Assembly (NCBI GenBank): GCA_009829735.1
Contig: CM020620.1
Location: 248,001 to 312,000, forward strand
DNA length: 64,000 bases
Direction: 5' to 3'
Source: Pyropia yezoensis
Lineage: Eukaryota; Rhodophyta; Bangiophyceae; Bangiales; Bangiaceae
Below the pieces are notes generated by a model. It saw only the letters and a program-made list of their open reading frames with translations. It was not told the DNA's origin and made no database searches. This document shows positions 1 through 10,535 of the stretch, one piece after another. Numbering within the stretch: the first letter of the stretch is position 1; each line of letters starts with the position of its first letter. The position numbers were made by a program, and so were the translations under genes.

Positions 1-12
1 CATTCGGGGGGG

Positions 13-419
13 CTAGTCCGTTGCGCCCCCCCCGCCCCCCCCAAAGCACCCACACAGCCCCTTTTTGGCCTTGGTGCCCGCCCCCCCCACGGCACCCGCC
101 CCCGCCTTGGCGGCGCCCGTCACCCCCGCCGCGGCGCCGGTGGCGGCGCCCGTCGCACCCGCCGCCGCCTTGGTCGCCTGGTCCGTTACGTCGGCCGCGG
201 CGGCCGCCACCTTGGCCGCCGTCGCCGACGCCGTGGCCCCCGCCTTGTCACCCGCCCCCGCCGCGGCAGAGGCGGTGTGGGCCGCCGCCGTCGACGCGGC
301 GTTGGTCACCTTTGACGCCGCGGTGCTGACGGCCGGAGGGGGGGGCGGCGGCGCCACCCGCCCACCGGGGGGGAGCGCTGGGGGCGGGGGGGGGGGGGAG
401 GGGGGGGGGGACCCGCCAT
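13..419 (-). CDS. Ala-rich LEA-like small protein (uncertain)
   Basis: An open frame ends at the TAG at 13-15. Its last ~105 residues are an Ala/Thr/Lys-rich amphipathic stretch with repeated units such as AASKVTNAASTAAA and DVTDQATKAAAGATGAA, followed by the tail KKGLCGCFGGGGGGATD. This spacing resembles group-3 LEA-type helices, and the CGC near the C terminus could be a lipidation site; both are inferences. The frame stays open to 657, but the upstream part is proline low complexity. The most natural ATG (417-419, MAGPPPP) lies in another frame and would need a shift inside the G run at about 386-410. Translation near the start is therefore uncertain. No catalytic domain is visible. Confidence 0.35.
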
Positions 420-2215
420 TGCACAAGGGGGGGATGGGGGGAGCGGGGAACGCGGAGAGTGGGGTGCGGGGGTGGAGAAGGATGGGATAACAATCGGGGT
501 GGTGGGGGAAGGGGGCGAGGGGGTGGGGTGGTGAGAACCGCGGTGGTGCGGCCGTTGACAGCGACGACACGAAGGGGATGAGGGGAGGGGTCGAGTGACG
601 CCGTGATGGTGGGGGGGGGGGGGGGGGGGGGGAGGCGGCCGCGCCTGCCCGTCGCAACGCCGCGTACGAGACGGCGGCGGCTGATACGTACGCAACTGCG
701 ACAAGGGGCGGTAACTAGCTAGGCCGGCCGAGAGCACGCCCTGACCCCCACGGCTGGCGGCTGGCGGCTGGCGACGGGAGCAGACGGTGGACGCCAGCTC
801 CTCCCGCTACCCGCGTGGCGGTAGTACCCTTTCCCCACCCCCCCCCCCCTGCTGTGAGCCCCACCGCCCGGGGCGTGACAGTCGTGGCCACCAGCTCCCC
901 TTCCCCGCGCGGGCCTGCGCGCCAGAGCAACCAACTGCTCACGGCGAGCACACCTGGCGCGCGCCCAGAGCGTGAATGGACAGAGCAGAAGCGCCTGGCG
1001 ACGGTGGCGGCGGGGGCATTGTTTTTGGGCACACCCCGTCAGGGGGGAGCCGATGGGGCACTGCCAGCGGCGGTTGGGAGCAACGCCAGAAGCCCCTGCC
1101 CCACTTTCCCCCCCTCCCCCCCCCCGCCTTGTGGGTGCCCGCGCCCGCGGCTGCTGGACGCGCGGGCCAGCCAGGCCGGCGGCGGCCAGGGGGGAGAGCC
1201 GACGACATGGCCCGCAGTGCGCACCGTTCTCCCCGCAGCCGAGCTCCTCCCCCGCTTCCCGCCGGCGTCGTCGCCTCTCACCCCCCCAGAAAAGCTCCAA
1301 CCAGACCGTCTTGTGCGTCGCTGACAGCTTTGGCGAGAGCCACTCTCAGCAGACCGCGTAGGTGCGCCTTGCGGCCGCAGCTCTAGCTAGCCGGCAAGGT
1401 GGGGGAGGGGGGTTTGGTGCCAGAAGGCGACGGGCGGGTGAGTGGGCGGGGACTGACGGGCTGGGCGTGCTACGGTCGTGGCGGGGGGGGAGAGGGGGCT
1501 TTGTGTCCCCGCAGGAGTGTGCCTGCAGAGACCCCCTTGGAAGCGGCCGAGGTGACGCCCCGTGAGACGTGTGTGTAATCGGGGGAACTGTAGGCAGCTA
1601 GCTACACAGCAGCACGCTACGTACCGTACAGTTCAGTGCAGTAAATAAGAGAGGCATCTGTCTATATTCAATGGCGCCGCCGCACGATCAAGACACAGGT
1701 GCGTCGAGGGGGTCAAGAGAGAGCAAGGCTGCGGGAGAGATCAGTGCGCGACGCGCTGATTGGGTGCGGCACTCCTTGCGCTGGAGGTGCTGTCAGTCTG
1801 CCGCGAGGGCCGTTGGCCTGGCGAGAGAGAATACTGTAGTCCAGGAACGAGTCGGGGGACTGGTGCGACACAAAAGTCACAGCCTCCAGTCCAGTTCTCC
1901 GCAATGCAGCTGAATTCAGTCGCCGCCTGGTGTGTTACTGGAGGTCGTTCTCAAAATGACTTTTCATGTAATCAAGAAGAAATTGAGACGCCCTCGAGGT
2001 CATTGTCGACGGATCATGTGGGGTTTCCACTACCGCCAGCGAGACGTCCGTGTTGGTGATCGCTCCTCTGCCGCGGCATCGCCGACGCGGCTCCACGCGC
2101 CGCCAACGTGCCGGCCCTCGCCCCTGGCCACCTGCCTCGCCCCCCCCCTTGACGCAGGGCCCCCCCTATCCCCGCCCTCTACCCTCCTCTCCCCCTCCCC
2201 CCTCCCACCGGCACC
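420..2215. other. No supported gene; GC-rich flank
   Basis: Proline/arginine-type frames are open on both strands, but none shows a recognisable domain. A lower-GC patch at about 1570-2000 contains an A/T-rich segment (AGTAAATAAGAGAGG near 1640). I see no RNA gene or transposon end here. The interval probably holds the 5' flanking DNA of the two divergent genes on either side. Confidence 0.4.
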
Positions 2216-2449
2216 ATGTATCCACCCGCCGCCTTCCTCTCCCCCGCCGCCCCCACCCTCCTCCCCGACCACCGCCGCCGGCGGCGAGCGGGTCTCCCCC
2301 CCCGGCAGCTCCCGCCCGCCGCCGCCCCCCTGCTCCCCGCCGCCGCCCGCCGCGGCTGGCAGCACCCCCGCACTTGCCCTCCCGCCTCTCCCCTGCCCAT
2401 CGCCCGCTGGCCGCCCACCGCCGCTGCCGCACAGTCGTCGGCGCCGTCG

Positions 2450-2481
<32 letters not shown>

Positions 2482-5183
2482 CGTTGATGCGGCGGCGGCG
2501 GCGGCGTCGGCGGCTGCCGCCGCGGCGGTCGTCGGTCCCCCTGTCCATGCCGGCGCCGGTTCCGCCTCCCCACCGAGTGGGGCGGCCGCCACCGCCGCCG
2601 CCGCCGCCGCCGCCGGGCGGGCGCCCTCCCTCTCACCGCTCGCCCGCCGCCGCCTCCGCGGGCCGTCGCTGCACCTCACCCGCGGCCGCCTGGCGCCACC
2701 GCCGGCCGACGCCGACGACACGGCGCTGAGGGGCCTTTCCGAAGCCGCCTCTGCTGCTGCTTCTGTTGCTGCCGCTGCCGCTGCGGCGGCTGCCACGGAC
2801 ACGGACGACGCCGACGGGCCGCCACCGGCGGCGGCAACGTCGGCATCGTCGGCCGCCGCCGCCACGACCGCCTGGGCCGACGCGGCCGCCTGGGGCGACG
2901 GAGACCCCCCGTCGGCGGCCGACGCGGCCGCGGCGGGCGGTGACTGGGCGGCGGGCGCGGCGGTGGGGTGGGCGGCCGCGCTAGTCACCGCCGCCCCCAT
3001 TGGGGTGGCCGCCCTGGACGCCGACGCCGCCGCCGCGGCGGCGGCTGCGGCTTCCGGCGGGCACGGCCGGCCCGTGTGGGCGGCCGTCGAGGCCGACTGG
3101 TGGGGGGAGGTGCTGTACCCACCGCCGCCAGGCACGGCGGCGGCGGCGGCGGCGGCGGCGGTAGCGGCGCCTCCGCCGGTGCAGCCACCACCACCCGCCG
3201 CCGCCGCGAAGGACGCTGACGGGGGTGGGGGTGGGGTGGACGCGGCCGTAGCGGCAGCGGCCGCCGCGGCGGCCGCCCGCAGGCGGGGTAGCGTGGCGGC
3301 CATCCTCACCGCCTCTGCCGGGCCCGAGGTACCCCCCGGCCGGGGTGGCCGCGGCGGCGGCGGCGGCGGCGGTGGCGGCGGGGCTGGCGCGTTTGGCATC
3401 GCCGCCTGGCACGACGGGCTGGTGGCGGCGGCCGCCGCGGCGGCGGCACGCCCCGGCGTGTCGCGCGTCACCGCCGCGGCGGGGGCGGCCGACCCGGCAA
3501 CGGCGGCGGTGGTCATTGAGGGGGACTCGCCGGTGGACATTGCGGCGGCGCTGCGGGGCATGGGCCTCCCGCGCGCGTCGGCAGCGGCGCGGGGGGCAGA
3601 CGGCGGGCGCGGCGGGGGGGCGGAGGAGCAGGCGCTAGGGGGGGCGGTCGACGGCTGGCGCGTTGCCATCCTCCGGCGGGTGCCCGCCGCACGCCCCTCC
3701 CCGCAGGCATTGTCAGTGACAGAGGGGGGAGTGCCGGCGGCGGCGGCGGCGGCGGCGGCGACGGCGGCGTGGCGGCCACCGCTGCGCCTTGTCACGGGCG
3801 CGACCGCGTTTTCCTCCCTCCCCGCCCGGCTGCTCGAGGCGCTGGCCAAGTCCACCCCGACCGCCCCCCCCCCCCCCCCCTCGCCCTCCCCACCGGCCCC
3901 ATCGTCGAGGTCATTGACGCGGCGGGGGTGCCCATTCCGGGGACCGGGGCGGACGCGCCGCCCCCCCCCCTCCCGCCGCCATCGTTGACGACGGGGGTGG
4001 TGACGGGCTGGAATGCCGCCCGCGCCGACCCGCTGGCGTGGGAGCTCGAGGCGCCCCGCCGGAAGGCGGGCCTCCGCTGGTCCACCGTCGCCCAGGTGGG
4101 GGGCTATGGCGGCGGCGCCCGTATTGAGGATGTGGCCGCCGCCGTCGGGGGCCTCCGCGGCGGGATGGGCGCGCTCGTGTCGTACGGCGGGGGGGTGGTG
4201 GCGGATGTGGCCAAGGCGGCGGCGGCGCTGGCGGCCACCACCTCCACCGCCGCGGCGGCGGCGGCGGCAGCCGACGGCGTAGCGGGGGAGCTCGCCGCCG
4301 ACGGGGGGGCCGCCGTTGTGGGGCCGTCGGTGTATGGGTGCGACGACCCGCTGGCCGCGCTGGTGGCGGCCGTCGAGGCGGCGACGGCCGCCGGCCGCCG
4401 CGTCGCGGCCGTGACGCTCTCTGGGCGGCCGCTGCCGCTGATCTCCGTGCCCACCGCCCTGGGCAGCGGCGCGGCGGTGGCGGAGCGGGTGCTGCTGTCG
4501 GTGCCGCTCGACGGGGCCACCCTCCGCCGCTCCGTGGCGGCCGCCTATCTCGCCGGCCGCGCCGACGAGGCGGACCGCGCGGCCCGGTGGGCCGAGTGGG
4601 ACCTCGACCCAGACGAGGTGGAGGAGGATGTGGACGTTGGCCTGGAGCGGGGGGACGTCGGCTCGTTTTTGATCCGCCCCCCGGCAGACGGCGATGACGA
4701 CAGCGACGGGGAGGACGACGACGCGGACGTTGCCGGCGGCGTCGGCGCCGCCAGTGACGAGGTCGGCGTCGAAACGGGCGCCGACGACGACGACGACGAG
4801 GAGGACCATGGGGGCATCATTGGGTTGGACCGGGAGCTCACCCCCACCGAGTTGGCGGAGCTCGCCACCCCCTACCCCCCCCCCTACACTGGCCCCGAGG
4901 CGGGCGTCTTTACTGGCGACGCCCTCCACACGGTCGTCGGGGTGCCGCCCCCCCCCGGCGCGGCGGCCGACGCGGCCGCGCCAGCCAGTGCCGGCGGCGA
5001 CGGCGACGGCGGCGGCGGGGGCGGCACGCGCCTGATCCTTGGCGACGGCGGCTACGCACCGGTCGGCGACCACACCACCCTCTTCACCCGGTCGGGCTTG
5101 ACGGTGGTGCCGTACCCCCCCCCCGCGTGGGCGGTGCCGGCGGCGGCGGGGGCGGCAGGCCCGTCACCACCATCGTCGGCGCG

Positions 5184-5216
<33 letters not shown>

Positions 5217-6267
5217 GACGGTAGCGGTGGAGGTGACCTACGCGGACCCCCCCCCGCGCAAGGCGGCGGTCCCCGGCTCGGCGCGCACCACCCTCCTCGA
5301 CGGGCGGGTGCTGTCGGCCAAGCGGCTGCAGCCGGCCCGGCTGGCGGCGGGGGGGCTGGCCACCCTGGCGGCGGCGGTGGACACGGCGCTCGCGGCGGGC
5401 GCGCCGGCGGCCGCCACCGCCCTTGCCGCCGAGGCGGTTGCCCGCATCGCGCCGCTGCTGCTGCGGCGGCACCACCACCCCCACCACACGCACCCCCAAG
5501 CCACCCTCTCCTCCGTTCAACAGGACGGCGGTGACGGGTGGGACGAGCCGCCGCCGGGGGTGGAGCCACCCCTCGCCACCACCCTCGCGGCATTGACACA
5601 GGCGGACGCGCTCGCGTCGCTGGGCCGGGAGGAGGTGGGGCTGGGCGCCGCGGGCGCGGCGGCGGTGGTGCTCGCCGACGCGGCGGCGGCGGCCGCCGAC
5701 GCGGCCGCCGCGGTGGTGGGGGTGGCGGCCGTGCGGGCGGGAGCGGGGGCGGGGGGGGCGGTGGCGGCGGGCTCCGTCGCCGCGCTCGCCGCCCGCCTCG
5801 GGCCGGCGGTGCTCGCCGCGGCGGCGGCGGCCGTCGACCCGGCCGACGCCGCCGCGCTCGCCGTCTTGGCCACCGTCGCCGACGCGCTGCTCGCCACCGA
5901 CGGGCCTGCGCCGCCGTCGCCCCGGCCGTCGTCGTCGTCGTCGTCGGCATCGTCAGCCTCGGCGTCGGCGCCGGCGCCGGCGGGGACGGGAGCAGAGGCA
6001 GGGGCAGAGGCGCCCCCCCCCCCCACGGTCGATGCCGTACGTGCGCGCGTCACCACCGCCGTCACCGCGTGGCGCCACGCGCTGGACGACGCGGCCGTGC
6101 CGGCGGTCGCCGATGCGGCCATCCCCGCCGCGGCGGTGGCGGCGGCGGCGGCGGCGGCGACGGCGACTGCCGGCGGCTGGGGGGGGCTCCTGTCCGCGCC
6201 CCCCGTGGGGGGCGGCGCGGCGATCGCCGCCCGTGCCGTCACGGCGGCCGTGGCCGACCGGTACTGA
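2216..6267 (+). CDS. Iron-alcohol-dehydrogenase-fold-like protein, Ala-rich, with large insertions
   Basis: Two frames form one gene: the first is open from the ATG at 2216 to 3988 and the second runs from about 3880 to the TGA at 6265-6267. They meet in the C17 run 3864-3880. Read together they follow the Fe-ADH order. A Rossmann-like start LRLVTGATAFSSLPARLLEA comes first (about 3783-3843), then IVEVIDAAG after the junction. The nucleotide-loop equivalent ALVSYGGGVVADVAKAAAAL is at about 4171-4230 (family: GGGS-x-x-D-x-AK). PLISVPTALGSG is at about 4435-4470 (family: IPTTAGTGSE), and a helical C-terminal part begins LLDGRVLSAKRLQ near 5296. The family metal-site motif G-x-D-A-L-x-H-A reads GGLATLAAAVD, so the usual metal-binding Asp and His are absent. 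Long acidic and Ala/Gly insertions roughly triple the usual ~380 residues. This may be a diverged, possibly non-catalytic member. Fold assignment is moderate; function unknown. Confidence 0.5.
3864..3880 (+). repeat. C17 tract at a reading-frame switch
   Basis: Seventeen consecutive C inside the Fe-ADH-like gene. The conserved fold is in one frame before it and another after it, so the tract length decides whether the protein is full length. Either the run length is mis-called or it truly breaks the gene. Confidence 0.8.
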
Positions 6268-6438
6268 GAGAGGAGGAGGGGAACAAGCGGGTAGGGCGCG
6301 GCTGTGGAAGAGGAGCGCCGGGCGGGGGTCGGGGGAGGTCGGGGGCTCTGGGGTAGCCCCTTTCGGTCCCACCGTCGACCCGACGGGGTACCAGCGGGGG
6401 GGAGGGAGAGGGAAGCGCACAGCGCGTGGCGGGGGGGC

Positions 6439-6490
6439 GGGCTCTCTTGCAACCGTGTTGTGGTACCACAACAGGGTTGCAAGAGAGCCC
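6439..6490. repeat. 52-bp interrupted palindrome
   Basis: Arms GGGCTCTCTTGCAACC (6439-6454) and its exact reverse complement (6475-6490) surround a perfect 16-bp palindrome GTTGTGGTACCACAAC (6457-6472), with only two mismatched base pairs between. It lies ~170 bp past the stop of the Fe-ADH-like gene. It could form a strong RNA hairpin or be a recombination or transposon-end relic. Confidence 0.85.
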
Positions 6491-6508
6491 GGAACCATGG
6501 TTCCGGGC
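6487..6508. repeat. 22-bp perfect palindrome
   Basis: A perfect 22-bp palindrome centred on CCATGG, directly abutting and overlapping by four bases the 52-bp palindrome before it. Confidence 0.85.
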
Positions 6509-7279
6509 CATTTGCGTCTCGCCGAGTGCGTCCCTACCACTCTTTTCTTGCTCTTGTAGCGCTGTCGTTTTGCGATGCACTTGTGCGCCTGCTGCATTGC
6601 TTCGCACTAATCCTGCTGGTCATGCAGTGTGCTCTTCTCATTTGCGCTGGTCTTGCGTTGAAGTTGTGCATTGTCATTCTCGCTTCGTTACTTCTTCCCA
6701 TGTTGCGTGTGCAGACGCATGGCCTGCATGGTTGCGCGCGTGTGTGCCTTTGTTCGCAGAGCTTTATATGCCGGAGCGGTTGTGTTTCTGCAGTGCCTGT
6801 GTTTTCTGCTTGCTGCGAGACTTGTTTTGCGCCTTTGTACGACGCGCATGTATTTGTGTTTTTTCTCTTCATGCGTTCGGCAACAAGCTCGTCGTACGAG
6901 CGGAGTACCGACGTCCGGTAGCGGTTGAAGCGCCGGTGCGCCCCCCTCCTGCTGAATAGAAACAGCATATCCAGCGATGGGCTGAAGACACACCTCTCAG
7001 GCGATGGGCTCAGGATACAGCACCGGCTCTGGGGTCAGGACACGGCTCTGACCATGGGCTCAGGCATGGTTGTCACGAGTTTATTGTCTGCTGTTTAATT
7101 TTAATTGAAGCATAGATTAAAGCATTGATTGATCAAACCCCGGAACCGACCGTTGCATTAATCATACAGCATTTATCATAAATAACTGAACAAAAACCTT
7201 GTAAGTGAGTACTCTGTTGTGTGGGGAATGTAAAGCTGCCGAGTACACACCCCTGCTGCTACGATTCGCAGTACCACCG
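6509..7279. other. Lower-GC stretch without a supported gene
   Basis: Composition shifts from the very GC-rich gene to mixed sequence. Open frames here give Cys/Leu-rich products without a domain and are probably spurious. At about 6970-7070 short imperfect repeats built on GGGCTCAGG occur. At about 7075-7210 the sequence is clearly AT-rich (TTTAATTTTAATTGAAGC). It may be decayed repeat DNA. Confidence 0.4.
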
Positions 7280-7593
7280 TCACTCACTGCACTACGCTGG
7301 TGGCCGCCCTGGCCACCATCGCCCGGCGGCTCCAGGCGACGTCGGGGGCGGGGGCGGCTGCGCTGGCGGCGCTAGTGGTGGTGCCGTCGGCGGTGTCGCC
7401 CGCGACGGTCGCAGTGGTGAGGGAGGGGGGGGCCGTGGCAGCGGCCAGCCTGGCCCTCCTTGCCACCGGCGCTGACGCGGTCACGGCGGGTGCCAATGGT
7501 GGGTATGGTGGTGGTGGGAGCGCCGTCGCTGGATGGCCAGCAGCCGCCAATGCCGCGCCAGGCGCGACCGCCGCCGCGTCGACCGACGCGGAC
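7280..7593 (+). pseudogene. Ala-rich coding-like fragment next to DD90E element
   Basis: An Ala/Val-rich frame (for example AVSPATVAVVREGGAVAAAS) runs up to the TA target site of the transposon at 7594-7595. It has no ATG of its own. Composition matches the host genes, and similar Ala-rich coding-like sequence follows the element in the spacer. It may be the 5' part of a host gene broken by insertion. However, joining the flanks at the TA yields a TAG in this frame, so continuity is not shown. Confidence 0.25.
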
Positions 7594-8292
7594 TAAAGGT
7601 GGATTCCATATAAAGAGACCGATGTGCACGAGCCAACTTTAACCCCTCACAGCTCCGCCGCATGGGCCTCTTTTGCTGTTCTGTCTTCTCACAGACATTG
7701 TCCACCTCAGAGATATAATATAAGTGCACTTCATTACAGCAGCGCTCGTACGTGTCCAGCTGGGGAACATTTGTAGCGCGCGCGAGCTCCAAAAAAGACG
7801 CACTTTTCTGATGCTGTTCTCCAGCAGCGGCGCAGATCAGCCTTCTGGCTCGTGGCGCTGCAGCAAAAAGCTTCAACACGCATATGGTACTGTGTTCCGA
7901 CCGTCAGAAGATCCTCCTTGCGTCGTAGTAGTACTGGAGGGACTCGGCGGGAAGCGCAGCTGCGTGAAGAGAAACACCCGTTCACATCGATTTCCTCGAG
8001 TTGAAATCGCGGGAATCTGTTTGCACAAATGACAGTGTGTGCGGGACGATAAGTGAAGTACTTGATCCCATGGTCATTCAGACAGTGCCCGCCTTTTTCT
8101 TGTCCAATGATTGGCAGAGGTGTCTACGCAGGCCTGTCCCACACCGCCTTGCCCGCCTTTTCTGGATCGCGTAATCAATAGTCCTGAGCAGCTCTCAGCG
8201 CTTCAAGGCAGTGCCCCGCACAGCACACTGCTCGCACCTGGGAAGGCGTGGCTTGGAGTAGGTGTGCTGCTGTGTGTGCGCTACCCGCCGCG

Positions 8293-9744
8293 ATGGGTTC
8301 TCCGCGGCGGGTGACGGGGACCTCTCGGCGGAGGGATCGGGCGGTCACTCATTTGACGCAGGAGTGTGCCGTGCTGATCGCCAACGTGAGGGCATTTTTT
8401 GAGCGTGAGCGGCGAGCCGGCCGAGCAAGCGGGCTCTCGCGGCCCGCGGAGCGCACGGCGCGTGCGACCGGTGTGGCAGAGGCAACTGTGACGCGCGTGG
8501 CGAGGGATGGGTACGCAAACAAACTGCCCCCGAGTGGGACACCGCAGACTCGTCACGGTGGCCGCCGCATCCCTCCAGAGGAGCTGGCCCGTGTACGGCA
8601 GGCAGTGTATGCCCAGTACAAGAACCGCACTATTCCAACCCTCGATAGCATTCTTGCCTATCTCTCTGTTGAGAGCGTGGTTGCGTCGTGGGATGGGACT
8701 CCATCTACGTACACGTGGACGCGGACGACCCTGTTTCGCGCGTTGCAGGACCTCGACTTCTCCTTCACGCGCGGACCGAATCACTACGACGTAGCCCGTG
8801 AGAACCCGTCGATCGTGGCGCAGCGCGACTCGTTCCTGGACACTATCAAGGTGTACCGGGAAAGTGGCCGTGTGATTTACTACACCGACGAGACGTGGGC
8901 AAACAAGAACATGTCCGTGTTTCGGACGTGGACCGATGGTGATCTACGCACGCGCGTACAAGTCCCCTCTGGCAAGGGTGGGCGTCTGATCATTGCCCAC
9001 GTTGGTTCACGAGAGACTGGGCTGGTGGCGGACGCGGCGCCGGTATTCATTGCCAAGAAGGCGATGGGCGACTATCACGGCGAGATGAACTCCGAGGTGT
9101 GGTTGGAGTGGTTGGAGGAGAAGGTGCTTCCTAAGATCACTGGCGGGGTGCTGGTCATCGACAGGGTGCCGTACCATCTCAAGCGCACCCCGGAGACCGT
9201 GCCAGCGGTGTCAAAGGTGCGGAAGGCGGAGCTGGCTCAGTGGCTCGCAGACCATGACGTGGTCCCTAACCATTGGGAGGAGACCTGGCGGCAGTCGCGC
9301 ACGAAGGCGCAGATGAAAGCCGTAGCCGACGCCAACAAGCCTGCCCCCCGGTTTCCGGTTCAAGACCTGGCGGCCAGGTTTGACGTATCGGTGCTGATAT
9401 CGCCGGTAGCCCACCCGGAGCTCAATCCAATTGAAATGGTATGGGGCACCGTCAAGATGGCGCTGAAGCGCGCCAATCTGGACTTCACGCTGACGTCACT
9501 GCGCGCTCTTGTGGCGAAGGAGTTTGCTAAGATATCGCCGGAAGTGTGGGCCAAGTACGCGAACCACGCCAGAGCTATGGAGGAGCGGTACCGTACTCTC
9601 GCTGCCGCGAGGCAGGCGGTGGAGGAGGCGTTGGCGGACGATGCGGGGGATATGTTCACGACCGCAGAGGACGATGTGAACACTGAGGGGGAGGACGAGG
9701 GGTCCTCGGACGAGAGCATGAGCGGAACGGACGAGGAGAAGTAA
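8293..9744 (+). CDS. DDE transposase, IS630-Tc1-mariner superfamily (DD90E)
   Basis: This 483-residue protein cuts and joins the element's ends. The N-terminal ~100 residues are basic with an HTH-like segment (ATGVAEATVTRVARDGYANK), presumed to bind the TIRs. The catalytic triad is visible: Asp199 in YYTDETWANK, Asp290 in VLVIDRVPYH, and Glu381 in HPELNPIEMVW. Ninety residues separate the second Asp from the Glu, much longer than the 34 of classical Tc1. The usual Asn after the second Asp is Arg here. The C terminus is a Glu/Asp/Ser tail. ATG 8293 is the first ATG in frame. The copy at 11799-13250 encodes the same protein, so the frame has not decayed. Confidence 0.9.
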   Translation: MGSPRRVTGTSRRRDRAVTHLTQECAVLIANVRAFFERERRAGRASGLSRPAERTARATGVAEATVTRVARDGYANKLPPSGTPQTRHGGRRIPPEELARVRQAVYAQYKNRTIPTLDSILAYLSVESVVASWDGTPSTYTWTRTTLFRALQDLDFSFTRGPNHYDVARENPSIVAQRDSFLDTIKVYRESGRVIYYTDETWANKNMSVFRTWTDGDLRTRVQVPSGKGGRLIIAHVGSRETGLVADAAPVFIAKKAMGDYHGEMNSEVWLEWLEEKVLPKITGGVLVIDRVPYHLKRTPETVPAVSKVRKAELAQWLADHDVVPNHWEETWRQSRTKAQMKAVADANKPAPRFPVQDLAARFDVSVLISPVAHPELNPIEMVWGTVKMALKRANLDFTLTSLRALVAKEFAKISPEVWAKYANHARAMEERYRTLAAARQAVEEALADDAGDMFTTAEDDVNTEGEDEGSSDESMSGTDEEK

Positions 9745-9825
9745 AGAGGGTATCTCTTTGTTTTGTTGGTAGCATGAACATCGGTGCCTCTTCTCCTGAG
9801 CACATCTTAGCCAGTCTTCTCCACG

Positions 9826-10215
9826 ATGCCACCCCCGGGCCGTAACTGCCACCCCAGTTCCAATCGGGGGGTGTGTGGGGGAGCGCCGGCAACGCCGGCA
9901 AGGGGGGTGGCGCCGGGGTGGGGGGCGGGCTCGACAGGGCGGGTGGCGCCGCCGCTGCGGGCGGGGCCACCACGGGGCAGGCGCGGGCCCTCATTGGTGA
10001 CGGGTTGGTGGGTGGGGCGGGGGAGGGGGCGACGCAACGGGGGTAGGTGCAACACAGGGAAACGCTGCCACGGGCGGAGGGGCCGGGTGGCGGCGGCGGA
10101 GGAACCATCGCTGGCAGTGGAGGGGTGGTGGGAACTGCGCGAATTGCAACGAGCGTTGCGGCCGCCGGCGGGTGCGACAGCCGTGACGCAATGACCTCGA
10201 CGAGAAGCACTGCAT
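9826..10215. other. GC-rich segment inside DD90E element
   Basis: Between the transposase stop and the right TIR lies ~390 bp of C/G-rich DNA resembling host coding sequence. Both strands carry open frames (122 codons plus, 184 codons minus) but I recognise no domain. The same segment is in copy 2. It may be captured host DNA or a second, unrecognised gene. Confidence 0.4.
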
Positions 10216-10535
10216 GCCAAGTAGCCCAGTTGAAGTCCAGAAACTTTATTGGCTGAGGGCTGGGATCAGGTCGGATGGGAGCAGGGGGCCGGGATCACGT
10301 CGGATGGGGGCGATGCATCGCTGAGAACGGGTGCCAGATCACCCGAGAGGAGGTGCGCTTCATCTTTATCCCACGCATGGAAAACAACAACATCGTTTCG
10401 CGAGCTGATTTTTTTTTTTCTACGGAGTCGGGAGACACCATAGACTGATATGGCCAGGTTTGAGCGCGATTGCTGCTCGCTCTGCATTGCTGCGCTATTT
10501 TTTGCATCCGTCTCGTTATATGGAATCTACTTTTA

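Larger units (their letters stand above)
7596..10533 (+). mobile_element. IS630-Tc1-mariner element, DD90E type, copy 1
   Basis: Terminal inverted repeats begin AAGGTGGATTCCATATAA (7596) and, on the reverse strand from 10533, AAAGTAGATTCCATATAA. Both ends abut a TA (7594-7595 and 10534-10535), the duplication expected for this superfamily. It contains one transposase gene and, 3' of it, a GC-rich segment of unknown role. A second copy lies in opposite orientation at 11013-13947. Confidence 0.9.

Noticed and set aside
2179-5073. 964-codon minus-strand frame across the Fe-ADH-like gene
   Set aside because: It mirrors the GC-rich codons of the plus-strand gene; the product is Ala/Arg/Gly low complexity without motifs, whereas the plus strand shows ordered Fe-ADH motifs.
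6304-6959. Overlapping plus-strand frames of 177-205 codons after the palindromes
   Set aside because: Cys/Leu-rich products in two frames with no domain; one crosses the palindrome. They look like chance frames in mixed-composition DNA.
9656-10210. 184-codon minus-strand frame in the DD90E element (and its mirror in copy 2)
   Set aside because: It overlaps the transposase 3' end on the other strand and is Pro-rich; no second transposon gene can be supported from it.
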